Part shown: positions 1-10,929 of the stretch, in pieces
How the letters are laid out: the number at the start of each line of letters is the position of its first letter
Position numbering within the stretch: the stretch's first letter is position 1
Source: Agelaius tricolor
Lineage: Eukaryota > Chordata > Aves > Passeriformes > Icteridae
Direction: 5' to 3'
Assembly (NCBI GenBank): GCA_023055355.1
Contig: JALJCS010000004.1
Location: forward strand, 28,858,744 to 28,922,743
Length of the DNA: 64,000 bases
The notes under the pieces: generated by a model
The model's database searches: none
Told to the model about the DNA's origin: nothing
What the model saw: the letters and a program-made list of their open reading frames with translations, nothing else
Program-made: the position numbers and the translations under genes

Positions 1-930
1 AAATGTAGCAGTTCTGTTTTTCCAGGAAAATAAGTGAATCTGCAGATATGAATGAGTTAATTTTAAATCATCCCTCAGTTATGTAAATGCACAAAATGTA
101 GTGCCACTTTCTATTCTTATTACAATCGTGAGACTGTCACTATAATTGATTAATTTCGTGCCATTCTTTCCCAGTGATCTCTTTGTCACCAGAATGAGCT
201 ATCACAGAATTTTAATGCTGATTACATTTTAGTTTTCATAATGTATTCTCATTTTCATTCTAGTGACAAAGGTTGGCACAAAATCAGACCATATTCATAA
301 CAAAGACTGCAAAAATAAAGCAGGAAACTGTATAGAATCCATCTTCATGACAATCTCAGAACAATGAGAACAGAAATATCACAAAACAAAACTCTTTGTT
401 CTTGTGGCAGTCTTCGCATTGTAATATCACAATACTCTAAAATGCATTTCTGATCCTTTTGGATTGGATGTATTAAACTCATTGCAGTCTAGATATCCTT
501 CACAATATTCTAAAAGGAGAGAGTAGGAGAAAAAAATCTTATATCAAAATGTGATCATTGTGGATAATGTAAAATACCTCTTAGCTGTTTGTTAATTCCT
601 AAGTTTACCACTGAGTTACTGGCAGGAGGGAATGGGAACAAGCAGGAAAGAAGAAAAACAATGGTTTTCCATGGAACCTTTACATCACAAACTATCTGTT
701 TCTTCCTGGGGGCAATTATTTGATAGACTGCTAATATGTGGCAAAACTGTGAGTTTCAAGAAGAAGAACATTCGGTGAGTCAGAAATAGCAGTAATTTAT
801 TGAAATAATGTGTTGAGAAGTTATGCATATTATCCAGATTCTCTGAATTGTCTTTTCTGTGTATACTACCATCTCTATTCTTGATGGTCTCCTTTTAAAT
901 AGACCTTTGCCATGATAATTCTTCCTAGTC
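1..930. other. AT-rich unique sequence
   Basis: No recognisable repeat, RNA gene or convincing coding region was found. The sequence is AT-rich with short A/T runs. The only long open stretch is on the minus strand just below 930, next to the exon-like block at 931-1082. It has no clear splice signal, so I leave it unassigned. Confidence 0.5.
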
Positions 931-1360
931 CTACACCGTGACTGCCTTGATTGTGTTGTCAATAGGATTTACTCTTGTCAGTATGACTGTGAACTTGTGG
1001 ACCTCGCTTTTCTGCACTATCAGAGAGACTATGTACAAGTAGATCAGGTGTCTCTTCCTGAAGAGGGGCTCCTCATAAAGTCCTGTGAAGATAAATCCTT
1101 CACCTATGTTCTTATCATCTTTCTTCCCTACTCTAGGGGACAAGAACTTTCATACCTACCCACATTCTCTGGATATATGAGACAGTATGACAAGTGACTT
1201 CTGCTTTGTTCACTGCAATATCAACTGTGAAACTGACTTGGCTACTGTGTCTTCATATCTTCCCCTCTCTGGCCAGCCCATCAGTGTCCAAAGACAGCTC
1301 AAACGGTTCTGGCGTCCTTTCAGCTGGTGGCTTAATATACCTGACAATAACACATTTCTC
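931..1360 (-). pseudogene. Unrecognised exon-like coding remnant, two blocks with a 73-bp putative intron
   Basis: Read on the minus strand. Block one (1360 down to 1156) contains protein-like sequence (RYIKPPAERTPEPFELSLDT, then after one in-frame TGA at 1253-1255, SFTVDIAVNKAEVTCHTVSY). It ends at a possible donor, GTATG, at 1155-1151. An acceptor (TTTATCTTCACAG) ends at 1083, and block two (1082 to 931) continues in the same phase (EEPLFRKRHLIYLYIVSLIV) to a TAG at 931-933. The alternating hydrophobic pattern suggests a beta-rich domain. The phase match across the intron and the amino-acid composition favour real coding ancestry. The in-frame stop, the 73-bp intron and the absence of any family match argue for a decayed gene or a chance reading. 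I do not recognise the family. Confidence 0.3.
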
Positions 1361-1483
1361 TTAAGAACACTCATTGTCCTTTAAGTCAGCACAGTGTGTA
1401 GCTGAATTGACTTGTTCACAGAATAATCTTCACTAGAACTTTCTGAAACCTCTAGATGAGAATTTACTATTACATGAACTTAC

Positions 1484-1587
1484 CTGTTCTGATATGGAAC
1501 ATGATATCCCTAGAGTTCCATTGCTCCAGAGAGATTGATCAATACTATCCAGAGATAAATGCGATTTACTTCTTGAAAATCTGCCTC
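1484..1587 (-). other. Possible 104-nt exon, minus strand
   Basis: A strong donor, ACAG then GTAAGT, lies at the low-coordinate end (GT at 1483-1482). A weaker acceptor (ACCTTCATAG) lies just above 1587. One frame is open throughout and contains the residues SRSKSHLSLDSIDQSLWSNG. A second frame is also protein-like but has a TAG. It sits between the exon-like blocks at 931-1360 and another acceptor-preceded open segment near 1720-1845 on the same strand, so it may belong to the same unrecognised gene or pseudogene. Splice-like sites also arise often by chance. Confidence 0.22.
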
Positions 1588-2021
1588 CTATGAAGGTACT
1601 ATTATAATTGATGAGTCTCAACATGTCTCTTCAACATACAATAGAGTTGGACAGTCATATATATGTCATGCTGATCATATGCTTATCAGTTAAAAGGAGA
1701 TAGTACAAGACTGACAAATTCAACAGAAGTATGGAGTTTCCGTGTTAGGGTGTTTTGTTGAGAAAATTGACAGCTGTCTAAGAGGACCAACGAGCCTTTT
1801 CCTGAATGTCTGAGTATTTCTTAAAGTCATCTGCATCACAAATCCTGTGGAAAATAGACAAGAAATATTGGTTGCAGTGTGGGCATCATTCTTTGGTTTT
1901 TGATCACTCCTAGGCAAAACAGAAACTGTAGAGCCAGTGTTCTAGTAGCCAGTATTGTCAAATCTGCTCAGACAGATAAGGCTTCAGAAACAGGAGATGC
2001 CTGTATAAAAGACATCAAATA

Positions 2022-2300
2022 TACTGGCCTTGCCCAGAATAAATTTCTTCATAGTTTGTATGTTTTTGGATTTGTGATGGAAACAGTGATAACCACTGGA
2101 ATTATTTAGTTGCTGCTGAGCAGCATTTACAGAATCTCAAGAAACTTTCTGCTTCTCATACTACACCATCAGCAAGGAGGCTGAGGGCTGACAAATAATT
2201 GGAAGTGATACAGCCAGGACAACTGACCCTAAATGACTACAGGGATATTCTATATCATATCACAACATGCTTACCAATAAAAGCCGTGGGAAGGAGAAGG
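2022..2300 (+). mobile_element. ERVL-type LTR fragment, 5' (U3) part, interrupted by microsatellite
   Basis: The plus-strand sequence follows the U3 of a common avian ERVL-like LTR: a TTTTGGATTTGTG motif near 2065, a TTGCTGCTGAGCAGC segment near 2110, TTTCTGCTTCTC near 2146, and the diagnostic box CTGACCCTAAATGACTACAG at 2223-2242 followed by GGATATTC. A TATA-like CCAATAAAAG lies at about 2274. The element at 10930-11452 has the same order of motifs (GCTGAGCAG, TTCTGCTTCT, CTGACCAAAGGGATATTCC), so the two are copies of one family. After the TATA-like site the LTR passes directly into the GGAGAA array and the rest (R-U5) is missing. The 5' boundary is approximate. No open retroviral gene is attached. 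Confidence 0.68.
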
Positions 2301-2523
2301 AGAAGAAGAAGGAGAAGGAGAAGGACAAGGAGAAGGAGAAGGAGAAGGAGAAGGAGAAGGAGAAGGAGAAAGAGAAGGAGAAGGAGAAAGAAGAAAAGAA
2401 AAAGAAAAAGAAAAAGAAAAAGAAAAAGAAAAAGAAAAAGAAAAAGAAAAAGAAAAAGAAAAAGAAAAAGAAAAAGAAAAAAAAGAAAAAGAAAAAGAAA
2501 AAGAAAAAGAAAAAGAAAAAGTG
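2288..2523 (+). repeat. Purine hexanucleotide array: GGAGAA changing to AAAAAG
   Basis: About 235 bp of uninterrupted purines. The first 100 bp are mainly GGAGAA units and the rest is AAAAAG units, with the six-base period largely kept across the change. It begins exactly where the LTR consensus has a purine-rich stretch after its TATA box; the other LTR copy reads GGGAGGAAGAAGAAGGGAG at 11179-11197. The long Lys/Arg-, Phe/Ser- or Glu-rich reading frames here are products of the repeat and are not genes. Confidence 0.95.
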
Positions 2524-2599
2524 AAGAACGTTCTGAGTTATGATATTTGAAGCTTTATTCAAGATCATCTACTTCCAGTCAATTTACAAATTACTTCTC

Positions 2600-2830
2600 A
2601 ATATCTATCAAAATTTCTTCTCTTTCAGTTTAAAACCATTACCCTTCATCCTGCCACTACACTCCCTAAATAAAGGGCTCCTAAATCCAGGCTTCTAGAA
2701 GATCCATCCAGAGCCTTCTCTTCAACAGGTTGAACAAGCCCAACCAAGTCTCTCAGCCTGTCCTTACTGGGAGGTGTTTGACAGTCATTTCCATGGCACT
2801 CCTCTTGGAAGCCTCTCTGTTGGTATCTGG
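2600..2830 (-). mobile_element. CR1 LINE 3'-region fragment, minus strand
   Basis: The plus strand shows the complement of CR1 3' sequence: TTTAAAACCATTACCCTTCA near 2630, then CTTCTCTTCAACAGGTTGAA and GCCTGTCCTTACTGGGAGGTG near 2716-2778. These correspond to the segment encoding the end of the CR1 ORF2 protein and the adjacent 3' region. It is diverged and truncated at both ends and lies directly beyond the purine array and the LTR fragment. No coding capacity remains. Confidence 0.75.
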
Positions 2831-3484
2831 TCCAACTTGTATATTAGCTTAGGGCTAAAATGTTATTCAATGCAAACTTTCAGCTGCTGTGAAGTCATAT
2901 TCAAAAGAAAGAGACAGAAAGATCATTATTCTTCCAGAGGGAAAATAAATTTAGGGTATAGACAAAGTAACCTGTAACAATTGCTTCAAGGTTTAAAAAG
3001 CAAACAGTAGCCAGCACTGAGAGAAGATAAAAAAACCAAAACACTAGCTACTTTGCTTGGACTCTGGGAAAACACCTTACAGGTACAGGTGTCGTGACTA
3101 AATTTCATCCCAATACAAAAAAGGAAGGACTCTGAAAAATATCCAGGCTTAGGAACTCTGTTTCTAGAAAACCTACTCTACCCAGTGAGATAATCATCTG
3201 CCTTCTGTAACAAGAGCAAGACTGTCTTTCTCCATTCTTAGGTAGAGGTTCTCATTTGCAACACCTCTTCCTAGGGAATGCAGTAGACTGCAGGATCATG
3301 TATTCACAGAAGTCCTAAATCAGCTGTTCTCTTATGAGGTTATTATAGCATTCATTCCATTCTTAGAAAGTCAGCCTTGACACTGGTGTTTGGACTTTCA
3401 GACTTCTAGAATGTATATTCTTTGCTTTTTAGTTCTACATTGATCTTGTCCCACTGGTCCTCTTTCTCCACTGTCCTGTTTCTC

Positions 3485-3861
3485 TTACACAATGTTCAGC
3501 AGCTGTGGTCTCTCTGTAGACCCTGTGGGATTAGGTACATCAACAACTGGCTGGAAGGGGATCTTCTGGGCAGGGCTCCTGGCAGTGAGAATCCCATAGC
3601 TTCTGTACTGCTTGAGCAATATCACAGTAAGAATGAAACTCCACAGAAGAAGATTTACTGAAAATAAAGAAGAAAAGCAACAGATGGATATAACAAGGCC
3701 TATGATACAAATTGCAGTTTTAGGTGGAACTTGAATCATACTGGCATATGTGAAGACTAGAGGTGTCCTTGCTCTGTCTTCATCATTTTTAAATGAGTGA
3801 AACAGTTCAGTAAGATTCTGATTAATATGTGATAAATATTTCCAGAAGAAACCAATGGTTC
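3485..3861 (-). pseudogene. Open minus-strand segment with hydrophobic domain, unrecognised
   Basis: One frame is open for about 125 codons and ends in TAA at 3485-3487. It reads as a polar stretch (NLTELFHSFKNDEDR), then about 40 mostly hydrophobic residues starting around PPKTAICIIGLVISICC, then a basic and proline-rich tail, as in a single- or double-pass membrane protein. A strong acceptor (CTTTATTTTCAG) ends at 3658 inside it. A second frame from there is also protein-like and Cys-containing (EFHSYCDIAQAVQKLWDSHC) but stops at 3540-3542. Both cannot be right. The segment may be the remains of one or two exons of the same unknown gene as the blocks at 0.9-1.6 kb, or a chance ORF. Confidence 0.25.
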
Positions 3862-3895
3862 CATATTAAAAAGACAATAATTAATTCTGTCTCCG

Positions 3896-4060
3896 TGGAA
3901 AATAAAACAAAACAAAAAAACCTCCTCTCAAAAAAGCCAAAAATTACCTCCCCCCCCAAAAAAAAAACCTAAGAAAAAGCCAAAACAAACAAACAACCCA
4001 AAACAATAAAAAAAACCCAAAACACTAAACCAAAAAAAAACCAAAGAAACCAAACCAATC
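3896..4060 (+). repeat. A/C-rich low-complexity tract with few T or G
   Basis: About 165 bp composed almost entirely of A and C on this strand (AAAACAAAAAAACC, CCCCCCCC followed by A11, then CCAAAACAAAC-type units). This is a degenerate A-rich simple repeat. No gene is associated with it. Confidence 0.85.
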
Positions 4061-4637
4061 AAGTATTTAACCTGAAGTACCAGTCTTAGCATTCTTCTGA
4101 CCCTATCCTGTTCATATACAATCTGGATATATTATACTGAGCCAACCACACTGACTACTACTGGTGGACCACACAAAGAGATTGTTAGCCTTGGTGACCT
4201 CCAGGGATGCTTTCTACCTTAAGTTAGTCAATGGCTTAATAACTGTAGCAGAAACAACCAGAAGTCATTCCTACACTCATCCTCAGTTATACAGTGCCTT
4301 TGAATGTAGTCAGACTGTAATTTGTACTCTAGCTATAAATCAATTTTAACCTTAATTTAGGTATCCATCTTAAGCTCAGGAGTTATGAGGTTGTGGAAAT
4401 GAGTGACCAAGTGTTGTATTGCACTAAATAGTTATTTGGTTGTTTGCGCTGGGTGTTGAAAAAAATGTTATTGGGTCACATGGATGGTATATTCCCCCTC
4501 ACATGGTTTCTCCCTCACATAACACCCTGGTTTCTGTATGCCCTGGTGGTCTGTCCCACGGCTGGTCCATCCCCTTGCCCCTCCCCAATGTTATCCCATT
4601 GGCCGCGGTCCTCTTTCCCCGCCCACATCACCTGGGC

Positions 4638-4644
4638 TATAAAA
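4638..4644 (+). promoter_or_regulatory. TATA box of the 4.4-kb LTR
   Basis: TATAAAA in GGGCTATAAAACCCTG, about 36 bp downstream of an inverted CCAAT box (ATTGG). It is placed as expected for the U3/R junction promoter of an LTR. Confidence 0.65.
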
Positions 4645-4727
4645 CCCTGCGGCAGGTGTGGTTCTGCCTCTTTTTGCTATCTGGGTGGTAGCTGCCACCA
4701 GAAGTGTGGCGGCAGTAAACTCGAGCT

Positions 4728-4733
4728 AATAAA
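4728..4733 (+). terminator. Polyadenylation signal of the 4.4-kb LTR
   Basis: AATAAA within GCTAATAAACTGGATAC, about 90 bp after the TATA box, as expected for a short R region. The strong pairing of TATA and AATAAA is the main reason for calling the surrounding element an LTR. Confidence 0.6.
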
Positions 4734-4919
4734 CTGGATACTCGTCTCCACATGGCAAAGAGCGCTTTTCGTCTTTTATCCTCCGTCTATGCAATTCTGT
4801 GTGGGCTTTAGTCCTGAGCAAGCCGGATCTGGATTTATACTGGCCCAGAGACCCACGGATTTATTGCAACCAAATCATACAAATTCATCAAGCTGTCTTT
4901 TGCAGCACGTAAAGAAGTA

Positions 4920-6896
4920 GGTTGTAACCATGTGCTTAAAATTGCGCAAGAACTTTGACTTACAGACAGAAAATACACATGGACACAGAACCACAGGCAC
5001 ACACACAGACAAAATCTGTGGGTTTGTTGTTAGCAATGACTGCATCTAAAATTATGTATTCTGTTCTGTGTGTAATTTCGCCTAAATAGCCCTTCATACA
5101 AACATCACTGGAATGTGAAAACACTGGAAAAACTGAGAAGCAGTTATACCACAAAAAGTGAAGTTGGTCCAGATAATCTGTCTTTTGGGTTGTATTTTTC
5201 ATATTTTTAGCAGCCAAGAATGCAAAAATTATATCGTAGCAGTACATTTCATTTAAAAAAAAAGTAGAGTAAACCCTAGCTAAATATTAGTATATATTTG
5301 GAAATGTAGGAAAAGACATTTCCACAATTAGAAAATAATCTTAAAACAACAGCAAAGGTAGTATTTAAATTGAAAATGTGCACATGCAAGATTTTGACAT
5401 CCAAATGTTTATATTAATGCAGTCATAGGAATCAAATTCTCTCACCCTTTCAGGCAAAACCAAGATGCTATAAAAACATAATAATTTCTCTAATTTCTAT
5501 TCTATTTAAAAATCTTTAGCTTTCCTCTGGTAGAAACAAAAGTTACTGTTACTGTACCCCATGATTTCTCTGTTTTCATAATTAAATTTAAGAGATTTAA
5601 TACGTTCCTTTTATGATATCAATGGTGACTTTTTAATTCTGTTTATAAAACTTTATCATTCTGTAGTGTGTATAGCTAGGTTTTAAGTAAAATATTAGAT
5701 GTGACTAATAAATTATGGAATAATTACAAAAATATGTTGTGCATTCAACCTCAAATTCACTGTATTTCAGAGTAAACAGTATAAGTTGTGAGCATGGATA
5801 TGTTAAGAGAAACAAAATTATTTTGTGAAGTTCTGCTTTAACCTAGGTTACTTTTATGTACAAAAAAAGTCTCTCCATCTTGCAGGAATATAAAGAATAG
5901 CTAAACCTTCAGTGAAGTCAGCAAAAGCTCAACATGTGAGTCTCAGTTATACCTATCATGTAACTCTTGGATACAATAACTAAAGATTTTTTTTCTGATA
6001 AAATGGAGACTTGATAAAAGATACGGATAGCAAACGTTTTAATTTAATTAATAAATAATAGAGAATATAAACACCATCTGGCTGTCTGGAGACATGATTC
6101 CTAGGTAAACTACTATTTTTATTTCCAAGAATAGCTGCATATAGAATGATGCTTCTTCATTCTGAGACTTTCTTTTTACCAGAAAATTAAATTTTTCAAA
6201 TTTATAACGGATTTTTTTGTATGTGATATATTATTTTTCCCCAGTGATTGTAGACATAAGTAATTTATGAAATTTTATGAAACTTTGGAGACACTATAGG
6301 CTATTGATAACTAATATAAAAAAATAACCTTTTTCATATGGAGATATCTTTGAAAGATATAAAATTGAAATGAGAATTACTAAAATCTAATTTGTACAAC
6401 CTGAAATTAAAACAAAGATACCAAAACTAAAACAAGTCAAAAAAACTTAATAATTTTTTAAAACCTGAATGTGTCATCTTCAATAATCTGAAACGTTAGT
6501 GTCTCTTTAGTCTAAGGTCTTTGTCCTTAAGATCTTAAGGGTGTTTTAATGATTGTATTATTTTTATAATCTGATGTTTACAATCCTTTTGCGCAGAAAA
6601 AACAAATCCTTTCAGGCAAATATTTTTTTCTAGACTGAGTGCAAATAACTACATGACTGAAAAATTTATGACATAATTATCACTATTCTTATAGGAAGTT
6701 TGTTTTCAATCCCCTTTTGGATAATTTTTCACCTCTCTTGCTTGGTCTTTTAACAACCTTTCTGATCCAATACTGATGCAAATTACATTGTCATGTTTTG
6801 TGACTTTTCTGCACTTATCACTCAGCTATAGCCTAGATTCACAGATATTTATTTTTGTTTTTATTTTTTTATTTTTAATCACTAATGGATTTGCAG
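4920..6896. other. AT-rich unique sequence
   Basis: No repeat or coding signal was recognised apart from a short CA-rich patch near 4977-5012. Open frames here are short and lack splice context or protein-like composition. Confidence 0.5.
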
Positions 6897-6987
6897 CTAA
6901 CCTATGGCTTCAGCCATGGAATGTTGCCTTCGGTATCATTGATGTATGCATTATGCTGATAAGTACCATGGTTCATTTTCCTCTTGG
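6897..6987 (+). other. Possible 91-nt exon encoding a hydrophobic segment
   Basis: A T-rich tract and TTTGCAG precede 6897, and GTAAGC follows 6987. The open frame begins with two bases completing a codon and reads NLWLQPWNVAFGIIDVCIML followed by further hydrophobic residues ending in HFPLG. This would be one membrane-spanning segment in an exon ending in phase 2. I do not recognise the family. The phase does not match the candidate exon at 16115 directly, so another exon would be needed between them. Decoy exons of this quality do occur by chance in long AT-rich DNA. Confidence 0.2.
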
Positions 6988-9900
6988 GTAAGCACAGTTA
7001 AAAAAGAAAGGCGGGGGGGAAGAGAAAGAGAGAAACTCTAAGACTAATAATTACCTTAACTGAGACAAGGATGGCAAAACACACTAGATTGCTTTCTAAC
7101 ATTCAGCTATGTGTAATGAAATATGGCTGCTTCAGGACAAAAAAATGTGTGATAACTTCTGTTATTTTAGTGTTATTTCACTGAATTCCTCAAAACTGCA
7201 TTTTGTTCAACATTATCAGTGTGGTAATGTTTTAATTAAAGGGCAAATCTTGGCCTAATGATGAATTCTTTCCTGACATCAAAAGGACTGTCCCTTGCAT
7301 TTTCAGTGTCATTATTTTATATTACATTTTAATTTGTTAGTTCATCAGTGTGAACTGAGTGTCCTAATATGTAAAGAATCATTTGTCATGATTCAGTAAC
7401 AAGGCTTGTTGAAAGGTGAATAGCAAAAATAAAGAAGCTTATGGAAGAAGAAAATAGAAATAGAAAAAATAGAACAGAAGAAGAAAGAAGCTTCAACCTT
7501 ATGGAACATACCAGGAAAAAAATTTTATGCATGAGTACTTGCATCACATAGGGCAGGAACTACTGTTCTGATTTTTATTTTGCTGTATCATATATAATAT
7601 GAAAAGGAAAAAATATATACAAATATTTAATTCCTTGCTAGAGACACTTTAATTCAGATATAGTAGTTGGTGCTGTACAACAAATAAATAGTTTCTGATT
7701 TTATTATAAATGGATTATGAAGATTTAAGGTAAACCTGGCCAGAAAAGTTAATAAAGCCAGAAATTGTGTAAATCCCAAACTTCTCCAAGAAATATCTGG
7801 TTGCATGTTTATGAGTTTAAATTGTTTCTGTCTTTAGCATCATACAATTCCTTTGGAGTTAAAAAGAAAAAGAGAGAAATTAATCCAGCAAAGTGGAGAA
7901 ATATACTAATAGGTGGCTGATTATAACTAAGATATTTTAATGTATTTACATTTCTTTTACTCTAATTTAGTTTTAAGAAAATGACAGCTCATGTTTACTT
8001 ATCTGGCTAAAAATTAATGTAGGTCTCACTAAAAATCCACCTGCTGTTGATGGCTTGCTGTATTAAATATTTGCTATATCACATCATCTGTTGACATCGC
8101 AAACATGTCACAGATAGTTTTACAGCTTGTTTCATATGCAGATGTTTTTAAAAGTGTTTACAACTGAGCATTTCAGAAATAGTAGCATTCTAGAAATATT
8201 ATTTGCTCAAGCAACTAGATCTTGGAATTAATATCTCCTCTACTTGTCTTTCATTTTTAATTGCATCATCCACAAATGTAAAGTTGTCTTTGTTTGCTTT
8301 AAGATTTACAACTAAAGTGGGTTACAGTAAAACTGTTTTACAAACACCATGTTCACAGTGTTTAATTAGAGTTTGGACCAGGCTTTTTAAGTGAATCTTC
8401 TTCCACTGCCTTCACTAGCTTCAGTTCACTTAGTATCCTAGGACTACAAAAAAGATGCCTCTGGATGAAACTGATGTGAAAGATCTGCTTCAGAAGTGTA
8501 CAAAATATAATACAATGGTTAGTGAGCATTAAATACAGAGTGACAGACAGGAGCTAATTTCAGCTAAAGGCCTTGAACTATGCAATTTGGGTGCTGGGTC
8601 TTAGCACAGGCTAGGGACTAGCTCAGTGTTTTACCACATGGCTCTTAATATGCTTTTGTTGTACCAGTTTTCAGCAAGTGAATTTGAATTTTGAATGCTG
8701 AAATCTGACTCTAGAATATATGAATACTTCTTTCACATGCTCTGCATATTTGTGTGCAGAGCTGAGTGGTGAAATTCATGAACACTACACTAAGAAACTG
8801 CCTGTAACTGGACTAAAATGATAAGAATAAATGTGTTTTTACAGTGGATTTTCTCCAATATTTTAAAGTCTTTCAAACTGATGTAGATCAGTATCTTCCA
8901 TTTTTAGCTTTGAGCTTTCTCCCAAAAATTCCTGAGACATTTCTTCTCCTAGTAGTGGTAATTTTTTTATACTAACAGCTAGCAATGACAATTGCATTTC
9001 CATGCCACTCCTGCTATGTCTAGGTAGAGAATATTCCTGATACAATGAAGCTGTCCCAATTATCTATGACTTGTAATTAAACTTGTAAGTCTAGCTGTTT
9101 TGTTTTCAGTGGGAGAAAAAAATGTTGATTACTGTGGACTGAGGTTCTGCTCAGCCTTCCCTATACAAACTGTCCCATTTTGCACAGAATTTAACAACAA
9201 AAAGCAGAGCTGTTGTTTTGGGTCTTGTGAGTTGGGTTCTGCATGAGTCATGAACTCAAAGTCAGTCTGCTGGCTCAGAAACACATCTCTGAAAAAGCTG
9301 TTTTACAAAAGGGTATAGCATGAAAAGCAGGCATTGGATAGAATGTTATCCCTTCCTTGTAACAACAGGCTATTATGCTGTGTGTGAGAGAGAGCATATT
9401 TTGAAAGCCTTTTTGTCCCTTTGTCATTTGCTCATATTACCACTTATGTGTTTGTTGAAGCAAGCTATTTTAGTCAGCACTTTACTGTATGTTCCTTCGA
9501 GTAAAAAAGTTTCTTAACAGATTTTTTTAAAGTTCATTATTATAAAGCATTAGCTTTATTCCATCTTCTTTATGGGAGTCCTCTCTTTCCTCTGTGTAAA
9601 CTGTGCCAAACAAACTTCCTATCCCACTGATATTTGTGATGTCTCAAGATTCAGGCTGACGAAAAAACTTACCTTGAAAATTATCATGCTTCCATCTACA
9701 GTTCTACAGGAAGGAAAGCATTTTCAGCCAAGATATGGGGAAGAAAATTCCATTTCCTTTAGAAGACTGAGACTCTGGCTTCTGAGACACTTTCTCAGAA
9801 AGAAATAATACTAAAACTAGAACCAGAAAAGATAACTGGATAGCAGGAAAAGCTTTTTAATGTTCTGTACATTGCCAGGGGAGTTTCAAATAAAGTGCAA

Positions 9901-10929
9901 ACTACATGATGAGATAATTCCTGTCAAGTTACTCAGGGAAAATTGTAAATGTACATAAGCCAAAAAGATGCAATTGTAAAAAAGGGCCATGATTTTGGTA
10001 ATGAAGATACCATAGTTACATACCTGTTTTTATTAAATTTGGGAGACTGGAGAAAGACACAAAACTTAAATGGTTACGACTGCAAAGAAGGAGCAGAGGA
10101 GAGAAGAATAAAAGTGAGGCTTTCAGTGATAGGGTTTTTTTTGAGAGGACAAAGTCCTGCAAACACAAGGACATGTCTAGCATGAATGTTTGAATCAGAT
10201 GGAGTTTCTCTACTTATGCATGGTGTATCTTCTACATATACAAAAAATGGTGAAACTAAAAGGAAGATAGGAGTGTTTACACATTGCTTTTCTTCTTTTG
10301 TTGGTTTGGTTTGCTTGGCTTGGCTTGGTTTGGGTTTGGATTTTTTGGTAAGTTTTAGTGCTAATTAATAACCTTCCTTAGGTAGGATTAAGTATTTATT
10401 TGGGGCAGCCTTCACAAAAATCTTTAATTGAGATAAGCAAGCTGATAACAAGTGGGGATATTGCTTCTAGACCTATGTTGGAAGTTAGTATGCTCTGCAG
10501 CTCTTGGAGATGTTATGATCTGAGATAGAGACTTAAAAAGAGAGGTGTTCAAATCAGTAGTAGTAGAACTTAGAAATGAGTTTACCATCATGAAAATCAG
10601 AGGGCAAATCACATAGCTTGAATTTGTTTATTGGATGAACAGTGCTGTCTGAGAATGCTGCACATATTTTTGTAATGTCTACACAGCAGGGTTGCATAAG
10701 GAAAAGCATAAAATATGTGTAATACAGAAAAAAATTATAAAGTAAATGCATAAAGCAGATGCATAAATATTAAGGAAATATCTGTAGAAATATTGCTATT
10801 CAATGCTATATGTATTGCACAGAAAACATTTTGTCTGGTAAAAATTAAGCAGAAATCAAAGACTAATATTCTCTTCCCATCCATGTAATAGTATAGTGGT
10901 GTGATTTCAGAGCTGCAGTCTGATAATAT
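6988..10929. other. AT-rich unique sequence
   Basis: I found no repeat family or convincing gene. A short G/T-rich simple repeat based on TTGGT/TTGGC is present at about 10298-10350. The longest open frames (for example 9572-9808 and 9949-10185 on the plus strand, both under 80 codons) have no supporting signals. Confidence 0.5.
10298..10350 (+). repeat. G/T-rich degenerate pentamer repeat (TTGGY)
   Basis: Repeats of TTTGG, TTGGC and TTGGT units, including GGCTTGGCTTGG. A-poor and C-poor on this strand. Confidence 0.7.

Larger units (their letters stand above)
4441..4905 (+). mobile_element. Solo LTR-like element of an endogenous retrovirus, GC-rich, distinct family
   Basis: This GC-rich island has the order expected of a retroviral LTR. 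U3 carries CCAAT-type boxes (CCAAT near 4585, inverted ATTGG at 4598-4602) and a GC-rich segment, followed by TATAAAA at 4638-4644 and an AATAAA at 4728-4733 about 90 bp later, then a U5-like region. The element may start at TGTTTGCG (4441) or TGTTGAAAA (4454). I found no convincing target-site duplication, so both ends are approximate. No gag, pol or env sequence flanks it, which suggests a solo LTR. A 158-codon open frame across it (4444-4920) crosses promoter and polyadenylation signals and is not a gene. It shares no obvious motif with the LTRs at 2.0 and 10.9 kb. Confidence 0.65.

Noticed and set aside
2199..2568. Lys/Arg-rich, Phe/Ser-rich and Lys/Glu-rich open frames
   Set aside because: They are translations of the hexanucleotide array in different frames, not genes.
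4444..4920. 158-codon plus-strand open frame
   Set aside because: It runs through the TATA box and polyadenylation signal of the GC-rich LTR. The high GC content lowers stop frequency. No protein domain is visible.
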